Positions 53,583 to 62,729 are shown, counted from the first letter of the stretch. The stretch is 64,000 nucleotides of DNA from Actinomycetota bacterium (GCA_021324675.1 JAJPIR010000238.1:1-64000); one strand, 5' to 3'. The notes: a model not told the origin generated them from the letters alone. Made by a program: numbers and translations.

Positions 53583-54829
53583 CGATGGAACCCGCGTCAG
53601 CTGCCCGGGTGTCGCGGCGGCGGTTGCTGGGTGGCGTCGCCGGGCTCGGGCTGATCAACGCTGCCGGTATCGGCCTCGCCGGCTGCGCCACCCAATCAGC
53701 CAGCGCTGCCCAGGACACCGTCCCGTTCTACGGTGCTCATCAAGCTGGGATCACCACCGACATTCAAGACCGGTTGGCCTTCGCCGCCTTTGACGTCACG
53801 ACCACCCGCCGCGAGGACCTCCAGGCATTGCTCAAAACCTGGACAGCAGCGGCAGAGGCGATGACCCGGGGCGCGATGGTGCCCGGTGACTCGCACGCCA
53901 ACGAGATGCCTCCGGCGGACACCGGGGAAGCCGTCGGGCTGTCGCCTGCGCGGCTGACCATCACCGTCGGGTTCGGCCCTTCGCTGTTCGATGGGCGATT
54001 TGGGCTGGCGCCGCGCCGGCCGGCGGCGTTGACCGAGCTGCCGGCGTTGCCCCATGAGACCCTGGACCCGGCACGCTGCGGAGGCGACATCGGCATCCAG
54101 GCCTGCGCCAACGATCCGCAAGTCGCCTTCCACGCAGTACGCAATCTGGCTCGCCTAGGGCGCGGCACCGTGGTCACCCGGTGGACCCAGCTCGGCTTCG
54201 GCCGCACGTCTTCCACCGGCGCGACACAGGAGACGCCCCGCAACCTGATGGGCTTCAAAGACGGCACCCGCAACATTCGCAGCGACGACGCTGCGGCGCT
54301 GGACAAGCACGTCTGGGTCGGCACCGAGGCCGGGCAGGACTGGATGCGCGGCGGCAGCTACCTGGTGGCCCGCCGGATCCGGATGTTCGTCGAAACGTGG
54401 GACCGCGACCGGCTCAGCGACCAGGAAGCGGTGTTTGGCCGGGCGAAGTACACCGGTGCCCCGCTCAGCGGGAAAACCGAGTCCGACAACCCGGACTTCA
54501 CCGCCAAAACCGCTGACGGCCAGTTGACCATCCCGGAGGACGCGCACATCCGGCTAGCGGCGTTCGAAAACAACAACGGCCTGCGCATCCTGCGCCGCGG
54601 GTATTCCTTCACCGACGGCACCGACGCCCGGACCGGCACCCTGGATGCCGGGCTGTTTTTCATCAGCTTCCAGAAAGATCCCGCGCAATTCATCACCCTC
54701 CAGCGCAAGCTCGGCACCCAGGATGCGCTCAACGAATACATCCTCCATGTCGGCTCAGCACTCTTCGCCTGCCCGCAAGGAGTTCCGGACGCCTCCCGCT
54801 ACTGGGGACATGCACTGGTCGAAGGCTGA
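53579..54829 (+). CDS. efeB: EfeB, Tat-exported Dyp-type heme peroxidase/deferrochelatase
   Basis: A 416-aa protein. GTG 53579 overlaps the efeO stop (GTGTGACG); the ATG at 53585 gives a product two residues shorter. The Tat signal is SRRRLLGGVAGLGLINAAG followed by a Cys that could be a lipid anchor. The Dyp core is shown by NLMGFKDGTRNI (GxxDG with the catalytic Asp), LARLGRGTVVTRWTQLGFG, RGGSYLVARRIRMFVETWDR, and FENNNGLRILRRGYSFTDG. EfeB oxidises ferrous iron or removes iron from heme and works with EfeO. Confidence 0.92.
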   Translation: MTMEPASAARVSRRRLLGGVAGLGLINAAGIGLAGCATQSASAAQDTVPFYGAHQAGITTDIQDRLAFAAFDVTTTRREDLQALLKTWTAAAEAMTRGAMVPGDSHANEMPPADTGEAVGLSPARLTITVGFGPSLFDGRFGLAPRRPAALTELPALPHETLDPARCGGDIGIQACANDPQVAFHAVRNLARLGRGTVVTRWTQLGFGRTSSTGATQETPRNLMGFKDGTRNIRSDDAAALDKHVWVGTEAGQDWMRGGSYLVARRIRMFVETWDRDRLSDQEAVFGRAKYTGAPLSGKTESDNPDFTAKTADGQLTIPEDAHIRLAAFENNNGLRILRRGYSFTDGTDARTGTLDAGLFFISFQKDPAQFITLQRKLGTQDALNEYILHVGSALFACPQGVPDASRYWGHALVEG

Positions 54830-54848
54830 GCCGAGCTAACACCCGGGC

Positions 54849-55844
54849 CTAGTCGGCGGTCGACGCCAGCTGGGTGTCGGGCGGGGTTGCCCGGGCCATC
54901 GCGCGTAGCGCCAGGATGCCGGTGACGAACAGGCCGAACCCTCCACCGACTACCAGCGCGGTGGCCGCCCGGTCGAGGTCAGGGCTCCACCCGAAGGGCA
55001 GCACGGCATAAAAGAAGCTGGTCACGTCGGGCACGCTGAACAGGAGCAACAGGGCGCCGAACAGGCCGCAGACCAGGGACCCGCTCGGGTGGCCGGCGAT
55101 GGCCAGCCAGGGACCGATCAATGCCAGCGGCCAGGCGGCGATGGCGGGGCCAGCAAAGCCGAGGATCGTCGCTGGCAGGGATTGATCCGGCGGCAACACG
55201 GCAGCGGAACCCAGCAGGTGGATGACATGCGCAGCGGCGATCGCCAGGGTGGCGACGCCCAGTGCGGCAGCGGCCCACCGTCGACGTAGCGCAAGTAAGC
55301 CGATCACCACGGCGGCCAGCGCAGCCAGCCCGGTGATCAGCCACCATAGGCCGGCCGGTGGCGCAGGAAGCCATACCTGCTCGCCGTGGATGGTCACCGT
55401 CTGGCTGCCCACCCGCAGGGGAATGGCCCAGGTGCGGCGGTGATCGGGTGGGTCTGGCGCCTGCGCCGCGGCGACGATGCGGCGATCAGACCAGCGTGCC
55501 GAATCGCCCGGTGCGATGGTCGGCTCGCGAAGGCGGTCGGCCCCAGGCTCGGGCAGCACATCGACGGTCACACCGGTGTGGTTATCGATTTCCAACCGGG
55601 CGCCGGCCTCGATCACCTTCACCTGCAGTCCGGTGACCGACGGGTCAACCGCGCGGATCTCACAGCGGCTGGCCGATGGTGCCAGCCCACCGGCATAGTG
55701 GGCTAGGGCGACACCGCTGCTAGCGGGCATCACGACGAGCACGAGGATCAGGACGACGGCAGACCGCACTCCCCACCGCGAAACCATTCGGCCATTGTCC
55801 GGCCTCGGCGATAGGCCTGCCAGCGCGGCGAGATCGCTGACCAT
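54849..55844 (-). CDS. secreted/membrane protein of unknown function with C-terminal helices
   Basis: A 331-aa protein with a signal-like helix (SAVVLILVLVVMPASSGVAL, then HYAGG), an extracytoplasmic beta-rich domain of about 110 residues (SRCEIRAVDPSVTGLQVKVI, EIDNHTGVTVDVLPEPGADR, IPLRVGSQTVTIHGEQVWLP) and about six helices in the C-terminal half. It resembles actinobacterial membrane proteins adjacent to copper- or redox-linked genes; I cannot name a function. ATG 55844 has TTGGAG upstream; ATG 55787 would also give an ideal signal peptide. It is divergent from the next gene. Confidence 0.75.
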   Translation of the reverse strand: MVSDLAALAGLSPRPDNGRMVSRWGVRSAVVLILVLVVMPASSGVALAHYAGGLAPSASRCEIRAVDPSVTGLQVKVIEAGARLEIDNHTGVTVDVLPEPGADRLREPTIAPGDSARWSDRRIVAAAQAPDPPDHRRTWAIPLRVGSQTVTIHGEQVWLPAPPAGLWWLITGLAALAAVVIGLLALRRRWAAAALGVATLAIAAAHVIHLLGSAAVLPPDQSLPATILGFAGPAIAAWPLALIGPWLAIAGHPSGSLVCGLFGALLLLFSVPDVTSFFYAVLPFGWSPDLDRAATALVVGGGFGLFVTGILALRAMARATPPDTQLASTAD

Positions 55845-55910
55845 CTCTGGCGTCTCCAAAGCCCTGCTTGAGAAGCTAAGCAAAACTCTGGTGATGCTCG
55901 AGGTGAGCTG

Positions 55911-57212
55911 ATGCTGCTGGCGCACGGCGTTGGCACCCGCACGGACCTTCCCGTCCCGACCTGGTTGGCCGCCAGCGCTGCTGGCGTGGCCGTACTGATC
56001 TCGTTCGGGGCACTGATCCTGCTGTGGCGCAAGCCGGTACTGCGCGGTGACGCAGCCGGGTGGCCGATCCCGCAGCCGGTGGCCGCCGTACTGGACAGCG
56101 CTGCGCTACGGGGCGCATTGCGCGTCGCGGTAATGCTGCTGTCCGCTGCGGTGTGCCTGATCGGCTTTTTCGGCCCGCACGACGTCCAGCGCAACATCGC
56201 GCCCTGGGCGTTCTACGTGACTTTCTGGGTGGGGATCGTTCCCGCCTCGCTGCTGTTCGGGCCGGTATGGCGGGTGGTGAACCCGCTGCGGCTGGTGCAG
56301 GCCACGCTCGCCCGGCTGCTGCGACGGGACCCGCAACGGGGGGTGTGGGCGTTGCCGGAACGACTCGGCTACTGGCCGGCGGCGGCATCGCTGGCTGCTT
56401 TTGCCTACCTGGAGCTCGTCGTCCCTAACCGCTCAGATCCCAGGGTCGTCGCCTGGTTCATCCTCGTCTACGCCGTCGTGCACGCTGCTGCAGCGCTGGC
56501 CTTCGGGCAACGGTGGTTCGAGCGTGGCGACGGGTTCGAGGTCTACTCGACCTTGCTGGGCTCGCTGGCTGCGCTGGGCCGGCGCCGCGACGGCCGCCTC
56601 GTGCTGCGCAACCCACTTGATGGGTTGAAGACCATCCAGCCCGCTCCCGGCCTGGTCGCGGTGGTCGTCACGCTCGTCGGCTCGACCGCGTTCGACGGGC
56701 TGTCCCGCACCAGCTTCTGGAACACCCTCATCCCACCCGGGCCCGCCATCGCCACCGTCGGGCTCATCGGCTCCATCCTGCTGGTTGCCACGGTGTATCT
56801 GCTGGGCACCTGGCAGGTGGCCACCCCCGGTCACCGCGACGCTCCGACACCGACCACCTACGCGCACACCATCGTGCCCATCGCCGCCGGTTATGCCATC
56901 GCGCACTACTTTTCCCTGCTCATTTTCGACGGCCAGGAAACGGTGATCCTGGCCAGCGACCCCCTTGGCCGCGGAACCGATTACTTCGGCACCGCCCACC
57001 ACCTCATCAACTACACCGCGGTCAGCATCACGGCGATCGCGCTGGTACAGATCCTCGCCATCGTCACCGGCCATCTCCTGGCCACGATCAGCGCGCACGA
57101 CCGGGCCATGCAGATGCTTCCCGCGGCCGTCGCAACGCGCACCCAATACCCGCTGATCGCCGTCATGGTGACGCTCACCTTCGGCGCGGTCAGCCTGGTT
57201 TTCGCGCCATGA
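55911..57212 (+). CDS. polytopic membrane protein of unknown function
   Basis: A 433-aa protein with about ten to twelve hydrophobic stretches. It starts LLAHGVGTRTDLPVPTWLAA and has WRKPVLRGDAAGWPIP after the first helix, FYVTFWVGIVPASLLFGPVW, then FDGLSRTSFWNTLIP and AHTIVPIAAGYAIAHYFSLL. I recall this layout from actinobacterial proteins sometimes labelled as fenitrothion hydrolase, a label that should be treated with care. Its start overlaps the divergent promoter region of the previous gene, so the two may be controlled together. Confidence 0.75.
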   Translation: MLLAHGVGTRTDLPVPTWLAASAAGVAVLISFGALILLWRKPVLRGDAAGWPIPQPVAAVLDSAALRGALRVAVMLLSAAVCLIGFFGPHDVQRNIAPWAFYVTFWVGIVPASLLFGPVWRVVNPLRLVQATLARLLRRDPQRGVWALPERLGYWPAAASLAAFAYLELVVPNRSDPRVVAWFILVYAVVHAAAALAFGQRWFERGDGFEVYSTLLGSLAALGRRRDGRLVLRNPLDGLKTIQPAPGLVAVVVTLVGSTAFDGLSRTSFWNTLIPPGPAIATVGLIGSILLVATVYLLGTWQVATPGHRDAPTPTTYAHTIVPIAAGYAIAHYFSLLIFDGQETVILASDPLGRGTDYFGTAHHLINYTAVSITAIALVQILAIVTGHLLATISAHDRAMQMLPAAVATRTQYPLIAVMVTLTFGAVSLVFAP

Positions 57213-57266
57213 CGCTGCCCGGTGAGTTACGGACGCACCGGGGGGTTGTCCCAATGCTATAACGCT

Positions 57267-57285
57267 GTTACGGTTCCTTCGTAAC
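57267..57285 (+). promoter_or_regulatory. palindromic operator candidate upstream of the carotenoid oxygenase
   Basis: GTTACGGTTCCTTCGTAAC is an inverted repeat of six bases (GTTACG / CGTAAC) around a seven-base centre, in a 115-bp spacer. The flanks read AACGCT and GGTGTT. It is about 45 bp before the start codon and right after TGCTATAAC, a possible -10 region (57255-57263), so a repressor bound here would block transcription. The shape suits TetR or similar dimers. Confidence 0.6.
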
Positions 57286-57327
57286 GGTGTTTTTACCATG
57301 GTCGAGCCGGAGTGAAAGGGGTCAACC

Positions 57328-58779
57328 ATGGCCAACAAGTACCTGGAGGGCAACTTCGCGCCGGTGCACACCGAGCACACCGCGGTAGACCTGGCCGTGA
57401 CCGGGACGATTCCGGAGCATCTCAACGGCCGGTATGTCCGCAACGGCCCCAACCCCGTCGCCGAGGTCGATCCCGACGCGTACCACTGGTTCACCGGTGA
57501 CGGCATGGTGCACGGAGTGCGGTTGCAAGACGGGCGCGCCCAGTGGTACCGCAACCGATGGGTGCGTACCCCACGGCTGGTAGCCGCGCTGGGCGAACCG
57601 CCCCGGCCCCCACGCCCGCACCGGGCCGGGATGCTCGGTCTCGGGGCCAACACCAACGTGATCAGCCACGCCGGGCGCACCCTGGCCCTGGTCGAAGGCG
57701 GGGTGGCCAGCTGGGAGTTGACCGACGAACTGGACACCCTGGCACCTTGCGACTTCGACGGCACCCTGCCTGGCGGCTACACCGCCCACCCGCAGCGGGA
57801 TCCCGGCACCGGTGAGCTGCACGCGGTGTCGTATTTCTTCGGCCGCGGCAACACCGTGCAGTACTCGGTGATCGGCACCGATGGCCGGGCCCGGCGCACC
57901 GTCGACATCGAGGTCGGTGGCAGCCCGATGATGCACAACTTCTCCCTGACCGACCAGCACGTGATCTTCTATGACCTGCCGGTCACCTTCGATCCCGTCC
58001 AGGGCGCGCAGATCACCGTTCCTCGATGGATGCGGACCCCAGCTCAACTCGTGCTGTCCGCGCTCATCGGCCGGGTCCGGGTGCCCGATCCGATCAGTGC
58101 CGCGGTAGGCCGCACGCTGCGCGGCAACGCCAACCTGCCGTACCGGTGGGATCCCCACTACCCGGCACGGGTCGGCGTGATGCCCCGTGCGGGCGGCGCG
58201 GACGACGTGCGCTGGTTCGATGTGGAGCCCTGCTACGTCTACCACCCGCTCAACGCCTACGACGAGGACAACACTGTCGTGCTCGACGTCGTACGGCACC
58301 CGAAGATGTTCGTGCGCGAGTTGCACGGACCCAACGAAGGCCCCACCAGCCTGGACCGGTGGACTATCGATCTGGCCGACGGCAAGCTGCGCGAGGCCCG
58401 TCTCGATGACCGCTCCCAGGAATTTCCCCGCATCGACGAACGACTTCTAGGCCGCCGCTACCGCTACGGCTACGCCATCTCCTTCGACACCCAAGGCGAG
58501 GCCGGCGACGCCATCCTCAAACACGACCTAGCCCGAACCACCACCACAGCGCGAAGCCTCGGCGGGGGGCACCGTGTCGGTGAATTGGTCTTTGTTCCCC
58601 ACCCCGGCGGGGCAGCCGAGGACGATGGCGTGCTGATGGGCTTTGTCTATAACAGCGACACCGACCGCAGCGAACTGACCCTGCTCGACGCCGCCACCCT
58701 TGACACGGTCGCTAGCGTGCACCTGCCCGCCCGGGTACCCCACGGCTTCCACGGCAACTGGTTGCCCGATGCCACCTGA
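57328..58779 (+). CDS. carotenoid oxygenase (RPE65/CCD family)
   Basis: A 483-aa seven-bladed propeller dioxygenase. The start IPEHLNGRYVRNGPNPVAEV and WFTGDGMVHGVRLQDGRAQW are typical. The four iron-binding His come from the segments GGYTAHPQRD, MMHNFSLTDQHVIF, YVYHPLNAYDEDNTVVLDV and VPHGFHGNWLPD. The enzyme would cleave a double bond of a carotenoid or stilbene-like molecule. ATG 57328 follows a distant GTGAAAGGGG; no carotenoid biosynthetic gene is nearby. Its 3' end overlaps the convergent gene by 68 bp. Confidence 0.9.
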   Translation: MANKYLEGNFAPVHTEHTAVDLAVTGTIPEHLNGRYVRNGPNPVAEVDPDAYHWFTGDGMVHGVRLQDGRAQWYRNRWVRTPRLVAALGEPPRPPRPHRAGMLGLGANTNVISHAGRTLALVEGGVASWELTDELDTLAPCDFDGTLPGGYTAHPQRDPGTGELHAVSYFFGRGNTVQYSVIGTDGRARRTVDIEVGGSPMMHNFSLTDQHVIFYDLPVTFDPVQGAQITVPRWMRTPAQLVLSALIGRVRVPDPISAAVGRTLRGNANLPYRWDPHYPARVGVMPRAGGADDVRWFDVEPCYVYHPLNAYDEDNTVVLDVVRHPKMFVRELHGPNEGPTSLDRWTIDLADGKLREARLDDRSQEFPRIDERLLGRRYRYGYAISFDTQGEAGDAILKHDLARTTTTARSLGGGHRVGELVFVPHPGGAAEDDGVLMGFVYNSDTDRSELTLLDAATLDTVASVHLPARVPHGFHGNWLPDAT

Positions 58780-59773
58780 CCGTGTGCAGCCATCCCGTAG
58801 TGACCAGCATCCAGATGGTGAAGGCGATCCAGAAGAACACCAGGGAAACGGTCTGCAGGGCACGCAGGTGCAGTTCGAGGGCCGTGGCCGCGGATGCGGC
58901 CGAAAACATCCCTAACGGGAACACCGCTGCCCACCACGCATGCTGATACCGCAGCGAGCCTGCCCGCTGCTTGATGCGCCGAAGGTGGCTGTGCAGCAGC
59001 ACTGGTATCCAAAGGCTGGCCATTGCCCAGGTTCCCAGCGTCACCGATGCGGTCCAGTGCGCGATCCCGGCCGGCGGGTTCAGTGCGCGCGCAGCGGCAA
59101 GGATGTGGTCGCCGGCCAGCGTGGTGATCCCCAGTGCTCCCATCAGGATCCAGCTGTCCGGCGTGACCTGTTCAGGTCCGAAGGATGATGCCAGCGCCCG
59201 CCAACCAATAAGCCAGGCCACTGCCAGATACACCACCATGGCCACGATCCAGGCCACGGTGGCGATCACCACAAGATCCCACGCCCAGACCTCCTGGGCC
59301 ACGTTCGCCGCGGTGATCGCCAGGCCGGCGGTGGCCACGCTGGGCAGCAGCCACGCACCATGGGCGTAGTCGCGCAGGTCGGTGCTCTTCCGGGAGGTGA
59401 CATCGAAGGCTGCTATCGGGGTGAGGAGGAACCAGGCCCCCAGGGCGAGCCCACCCAGCACCCAGACCGCAGCGGGATGATCATCCCAGCGCACGCCGAG
59501 TACCGTGCATGCGGCGACGAAGCTGAACATCCGCAGGGCGACGTCGGGATCGCGTGCCAGTATCGCGGTCTGTGCCCGGTGGATCACCACGCCGATGGCG
59601 AACCCGACAGCCAGCCCGGCGAAGCCGACCAGCGCAAGAATGCCCAGCGCGATACCCAGGCGCCAATACCGGTGGGCGTCCGCGGCAATGGACACAATGC
59701 CGGTCGCCATCACGGCCGGAAACAAGTCCGGTGACGGCTTCGGCGTCGAAATGCTCAAACCGCGTAGGAACAC
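58712..59773 (-). CDS. SLAC1/TehA-family tellurite-resistance/dicarboxylate channel-like protein
   Basis: A 353-aa protein with about ten hydrophobic helices. The start SPDLFPAVMATGIVSIAADA is the classic SLAC1/TDT opening, and the middle has WDLVVIATVAWIVAMVVYLA and GSLRYQHAWWAAVFPLGMFS. Members are anion channels or malate/sulfite exporters. The C-terminus after the last helix is Arg-rich. The gene begins inside the last bases of the GMC dehydrogenase gene (19-bp overlap), so it belongs to that operon, and its 3' end overlaps the convergent carotenoid oxygenase gene. Confidence 0.85.
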   Translation of the reverse strand: MFLRGLSISTPKPSPDLFPAVMATGIVSIAADAHRYWRLGIALGILALVGFAGLAVGFAIGVVIHRAQTAILARDPDVALRMFSFVAACTVLGVRWDDHPAAVWVLGGLALGAWFLLTPIAAFDVTSRKSTDLRDYAHGAWLLPSVATAGLAITAANVAQEVWAWDLVVIATVAWIVAMVVYLAVAWLIGWRALASSFGPEQVTPDSWILMGALGITTLAGDHILAAARALNPPAGIAHWTASVTLGTWAMASLWIPVLLHSHLRRIKQRAGSLRYQHAWWAAVFPLGMFSAASAATALELHLRALQTVSLVFFWIAFTIWMLVTTGWLHTVRWHRATSCRGSRGVPGRAGAR

Positions 59774-61452
59774 TTTCTGGATGTGTTGTTCATGGCGGCG
59801 CCACCTGCCATCTGCTGGGCCAGCCGGGAGGCCAGGGCCATGATGGTCAGGGCTGGGTTGGCGCTGCCCTGGGTGGGGCAGACCGATCCGTCGGCGATAA
59901 ACAGGTTGGGTACCGCCCAGGTCCGCTGGTTTGCATCGACCACGCTGTGGTCAGGAGAGCTGCCCATCCGGGCACCGCCGATAAGGTGGGCGAAACGCTG
60001 GATGGTCAGCACATCCTGGGCCTCCGCAGCATCCAAGATATCGATGATCACTTTCGTCGAGTAAGCCATATTGGCCTTGTCGTTGTCGCCGAGTGTGTAA
60101 TCCATGCGAGCCACCGGCTGGCCGTATTGGTCGGCCTCGTCGGCCAGGGTGATCCGGTTATCGGCATGGGGCAGCAATTCGTTGAGCACCCCGATGGTCG
60201 CCCAGTGGTTGTAGTCGCGCATGTATTCCCGCAACGCCCGCCCCCAATGCCCGTCGGCCAGCACGTGTTCGGCCCAGCCGATCGGCAACGGCGACACGGT
60301 TTGGATCGAGAACCCGCGGGCGAAGCCCCGGTCGGGATCGGTTTCGTAAAACTGCTCGCTGGAGATCTCTGGCGGCGGTGCCTTGTACATCCGCAGCTCA
60401 TCAGGCCACCGACCAGCGGCCTGGGTGGCCCCTTGCACCATGATGTAGCGGCCGACCTGGTCGGCGTTGTTGCACAATCCGTGCGGGAAACGCGTGCTCA
60501 CCGAGGCCAGCAGCAGCCGCGGAGTCTCGATCGAGTACCCCGCGACGGCGACGTACCGGGCGCGCTGCAAGCGGTGCGCGCCATCGGACTCGGTGGTGTA
60601 CACCACCCCGCGCGCCAGGCCGGTGTCTTGGGCGATCTCCACGCGCAGGGCCATGCAGTTGGCGCGCACCTCCACTCCGTGGGCAAGCGCGTCGGGCAGG
60701 TGGGTGACATACGGGCTGGCCTTGGCGTTGACCTTGCAGCCCTGCAGGCAGTAACCCCGGTAGATGCAGTGCGGGCGGTTGCCGAACGTGCCGTTGACGA
60801 TCCCCACCGGGCCGACTCGCATCTCGATCCCGCAGCGCAGCGCGCCCTCGCGGAGCCGGTCGGCGGCCGCGGAGACCGGATGCGGGGCAAACGGGTATCG
60901 GTGCGGGTAGCCCCAGGGCCAGTCCTGGCCGGCCACCGGCAGTTCGGCCTCCACCTGCTCGTAATGCGGGCGCAGGTCTTCGTAGTGGATGGGCCAGTCG
61001 GCGCCCACACCGTCGTCGGTATAGGTGGACAGATCACTGGGATGAAATCTCGGGGTGTAACCGGCGTAGTGGACCATCGAGCCACCGACCCCGCGCCCGG
61101 AGTTGTTCTTTCCCAGCTCGATCGGGTCGGCGCCACCGATGATCCGCTTCTGTGTCCAGTAGAGGGGGTGGCTGCCCGCCTCGTCGGAGACCCAATCCTC
61201 GTCGGGATGCCAGAACGGCCCCGCCTCTACGATCACCACCCGCCAGCCGCGCCGGGCCAGCCGCTGGGCCAGCACGGAGCCCCCGGCACCAGCCCCGACG
61301 ATGACAAGATCTACTTCGTCATCGTCACGGTACCGCGCCATGGTTGCTTCACCCGGCAGGTCGCGGGAATGCACATCCAGCAAATACCTGGAGTCGTTCT
61401 CTCGCGGCCCCATCGCGCCCTTGAGGATGCCTCGCCAGAAGGTGCCCATCAC
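59755..61452 (-). CDS. GMC-family FAD oxidoreductase (gluconate-type dehydrogenase large subunit)
   Basis: A 565-aa flavoprotein with the FAD motif VDLVIVGAGAGGSVLAQRLA near residue 49-68, NNSGRGVGGSMVHYAGYTPR, a cluster of conserved Cys in CIYRGYCLQGCKVNAKASPY, and the C-terminal end AVPNLFIADGSVCPTQGSAN followed by PALTIMALASRLA. It is of the type of membrane-bound gluconate/sugar dehydrogenases that work with a small subunit 3 and pass electrons on. It overlaps the subunit-3 gene by 4 bp (ATGA type). No cytochrome c subunit is beside it, so the electron acceptor is not clear. Confidence 0.88.
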   Translation of the reverse strand: MMGTFWRGILKGAMGPRENDSRYLLDVHSRDLPGEATMARYRDDDEVDLVIVGAGAGGSVLAQRLARRGWRVVIVEAGPFWHPDEDWVSDEAGSHPLYWTQKRIIGGADPIELGKNNSGRGVGGSMVHYAGYTPRFHPSDLSTYTDDGVGADWPIHYEDLRPHYEQVEAELPVAGQDWPWGYPHRYPFAPHPVSAAADRLREGALRCGIEMRVGPVGIVNGTFGNRPHCIYRGYCLQGCKVNAKASPYVTHLPDALAHGVEVRANCMALRVEIAQDTGLARGVVYTTESDGAHRLQRARYVAVAGYSIETPRLLLASVSTRFPHGLCNNADQVGRYIMVQGATQAAGRWPDELRMYKAPPPEISSEQFYETDPDRGFARGFSIQTVSPLPIGWAEHVLADGHWGRALREYMRDYNHWATIGVLNELLPHADNRITLADEADQYGQPVARMDYTLGDNDKANMAYSTKVIIDILDAAEAQDVLTIQRFAHLIGGARMGSSPDHSVVDANQRTWAVPNLFIADGSVCPTQGSANPALTIMALASRLAQQMAGGAAMNNTSRKCSYAV

Positions 61453-62195
61453 CGTTCCCAGCTTTCAACGATTTGCACCGGGTCCTCCGACGTAGCACCG
61501 GGTTTCTCGAAGGGCTCTCGCACCTGCGCACCCTGCTTGCCGGCGCCGCCCAGGCGCATGAATCCGCGAGGGTAGGCCGGACCTCCGAAACCGATCTCAT
61601 TCCACGCCCATGGGTGGGAGTAGAACGCGGCGAGCATCATGCGCATCACCACCGACCAGGCACGAGTGACGTTGAGCTCGTCCCAGGCGCCGCCGACCAG
61701 CCGGCCCTTGGCGAACTGAGCCACGATCGCCTCCCGCTGGGCTGCGCCGCAGCGGGCGAAACCGGTTTGGTAGCTCTGGACCGCGGTATGGTCCAGCCCA
61801 CCCAGCACCAGCCGCCAGGTGTCCGGGTCGTCGGGCATGTCGGCGTACTGGTAACCATCGAGCTTGCCGTCGGCGAGCTTGCCGTCCACCATCTCAGCCA
61901 CCGGGATCCGCGGCTGGCAGTCTTGGGCCAGCGCGGTGTCGCACAGGGCGCGCAGCACCGGCTCCTCATCCGGGGTGAAAAAGCGCAACGGACCAGGTGG
62001 CTCCAGCCGGGCCAGCACCACCTTTTTCGTGGCTTCGTCCCAGGTGTCGACCGCGTCGAGGACGTCGTAGTCGGGGTAGCGACCGATCATCTGGGGGGTC
62101 GTACCCCGCCGTTGCCGGGGCAGCCAGGAGGGATGCCGCGGTTGCCGGTCGGGGCGCCGGTTGGGCAGGTGGTCGGGGCGTGACAGATCCGGCAT
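61449..62195 (-). CDS. gluconate 2-dehydrogenase subunit 3 family protein
   Basis: A 248-aa protein of PF13618 type, with FTPDEEPVLRALCDTALAQD near the N-terminal third, VAEMVDGKLADGKLDGYQYA, YQTGFARCGAAQREAIVAQF and MLAAFYSHPWAWNEIGFGGP. The latter block with SHPWAWNEIGFGGPAYPRG is a hallmark of the family. It is the partner of the GMC flavoprotein downstream, with a 4-bp overlap. It begins 3 bp after the preceding membrane-protein gene, so the four genes form one operon. No Tat signal is visible at the start (MPDLSRPDHLPNRRPDR). Confidence 0.86.
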   Translation of the reverse strand: MPDLSRPDHLPNRRPDRQPRHPSWLPRQRRGTTPQMIGRYPDYDVLDAVDTWDEATKKVVLARLEPPGPLRFFTPDEEPVLRALCDTALAQDCQPRIPVAEMVDGKLADGKLDGYQYADMPDDPDTWRLVLGGLDHTAVQSYQTGFARCGAAQREAIVAQFAKGRLVGGAWDELNVTRAWSVVMRMMLAAFYSHPWAWNEIGFGGPAYPRGFMRLGGAGKQGAQVREPFEKPGATSEDPVQIVESWER

Positions 62196-62198
62196 GGC

Positions 62199-62729
62199 CT
62201 ACTTCTCCCGGCGCAGTATCGCCGCGAGCAACCCCATACCACCGACCATGGCCATCAGCCCCGGTGCTGAGATCGGTGGTCCCATCGGCAGGTTGTAGGA
62301 GTACAGGCGCCAGCCGCCAGGCTTGCGGGCCACCCCGCGCGCATGGAAGTACTCCCCAAGGAGCCCGTTGGCGGTATACAGCGCCGCGGTCACCGGCAAT
62401 GCGGTTTTGGCCCACCGCTGGGAGAACACTCCGCCGATCCCGGCCATCACCAGCGGCGGCGTCAGCAGCACCGGGCTCCACATCCATTTGTTGCCGAAAC
62501 TGGCCTTGTAGTGCTCCAGGTAGACCTCCGCGCCGGTGACCAGCGCGGATACTGCCGTCAACGCCGACAGGGACCGCTCGAACCGGCCGTGTTCGATGTT
62601 GGACACCATCCGGTCAAGTAGGTACTCGGCACCAGCAACCGGACCATGGGCCGTGGCCGACCGGCGTCGTGCTCCGGTCTTGAGCCACCGTCGGTGTCCG
62701 AGTCGATCGAGGACCGTCGAGGCAGCCAT
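62199..62729 (-). CDS. small membrane protein, first gene of the GMC dehydrogenase operon
   Basis: A 176-aa protein, start 62729 (MAASTVLDRLGHRRWLKTGA). About four hydrophobic stretches (SALTAVSALVTGAEVYLEHY, LLTPPLVMAGIGGVFSQRWA, LPVTAALYTANGLLGEYFHA, GLMAMVGGMGLLAAILRRE) follow a short polar N-terminus. Conserved-looking bits are RMVSNIEHGRFERSL and YSYNLPMGPPISAPG. I do not know its family. Directly before subunit 3, it may anchor the dehydrogenase or carry its electrons, which is inference from position. Confidence 0.75.
   Translation of the reverse strand: MAASTVLDRLGHRRWLKTGARRRSATAHGPVAGAEYLLDRMVSNIEHGRFERSLSALTAVSALVTGAEVYLEHYKASFGNKWMWSPVLLTPPLVMAGIGGVFSQRWAKTALPVTAALYTANGLLGEYFHARGVARKPGGWRLYSYNLPMGPPISAPGLMAMVGGMGLLAAILRREK

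Noticed and set aside
59554-61575. Plus-strand ORF of 673 residues opposite the GMC dehydrogenase
   Set aside because: Antisense high-GC frame; the minus-strand gene has the full FAD motif and C-terminal family signature.
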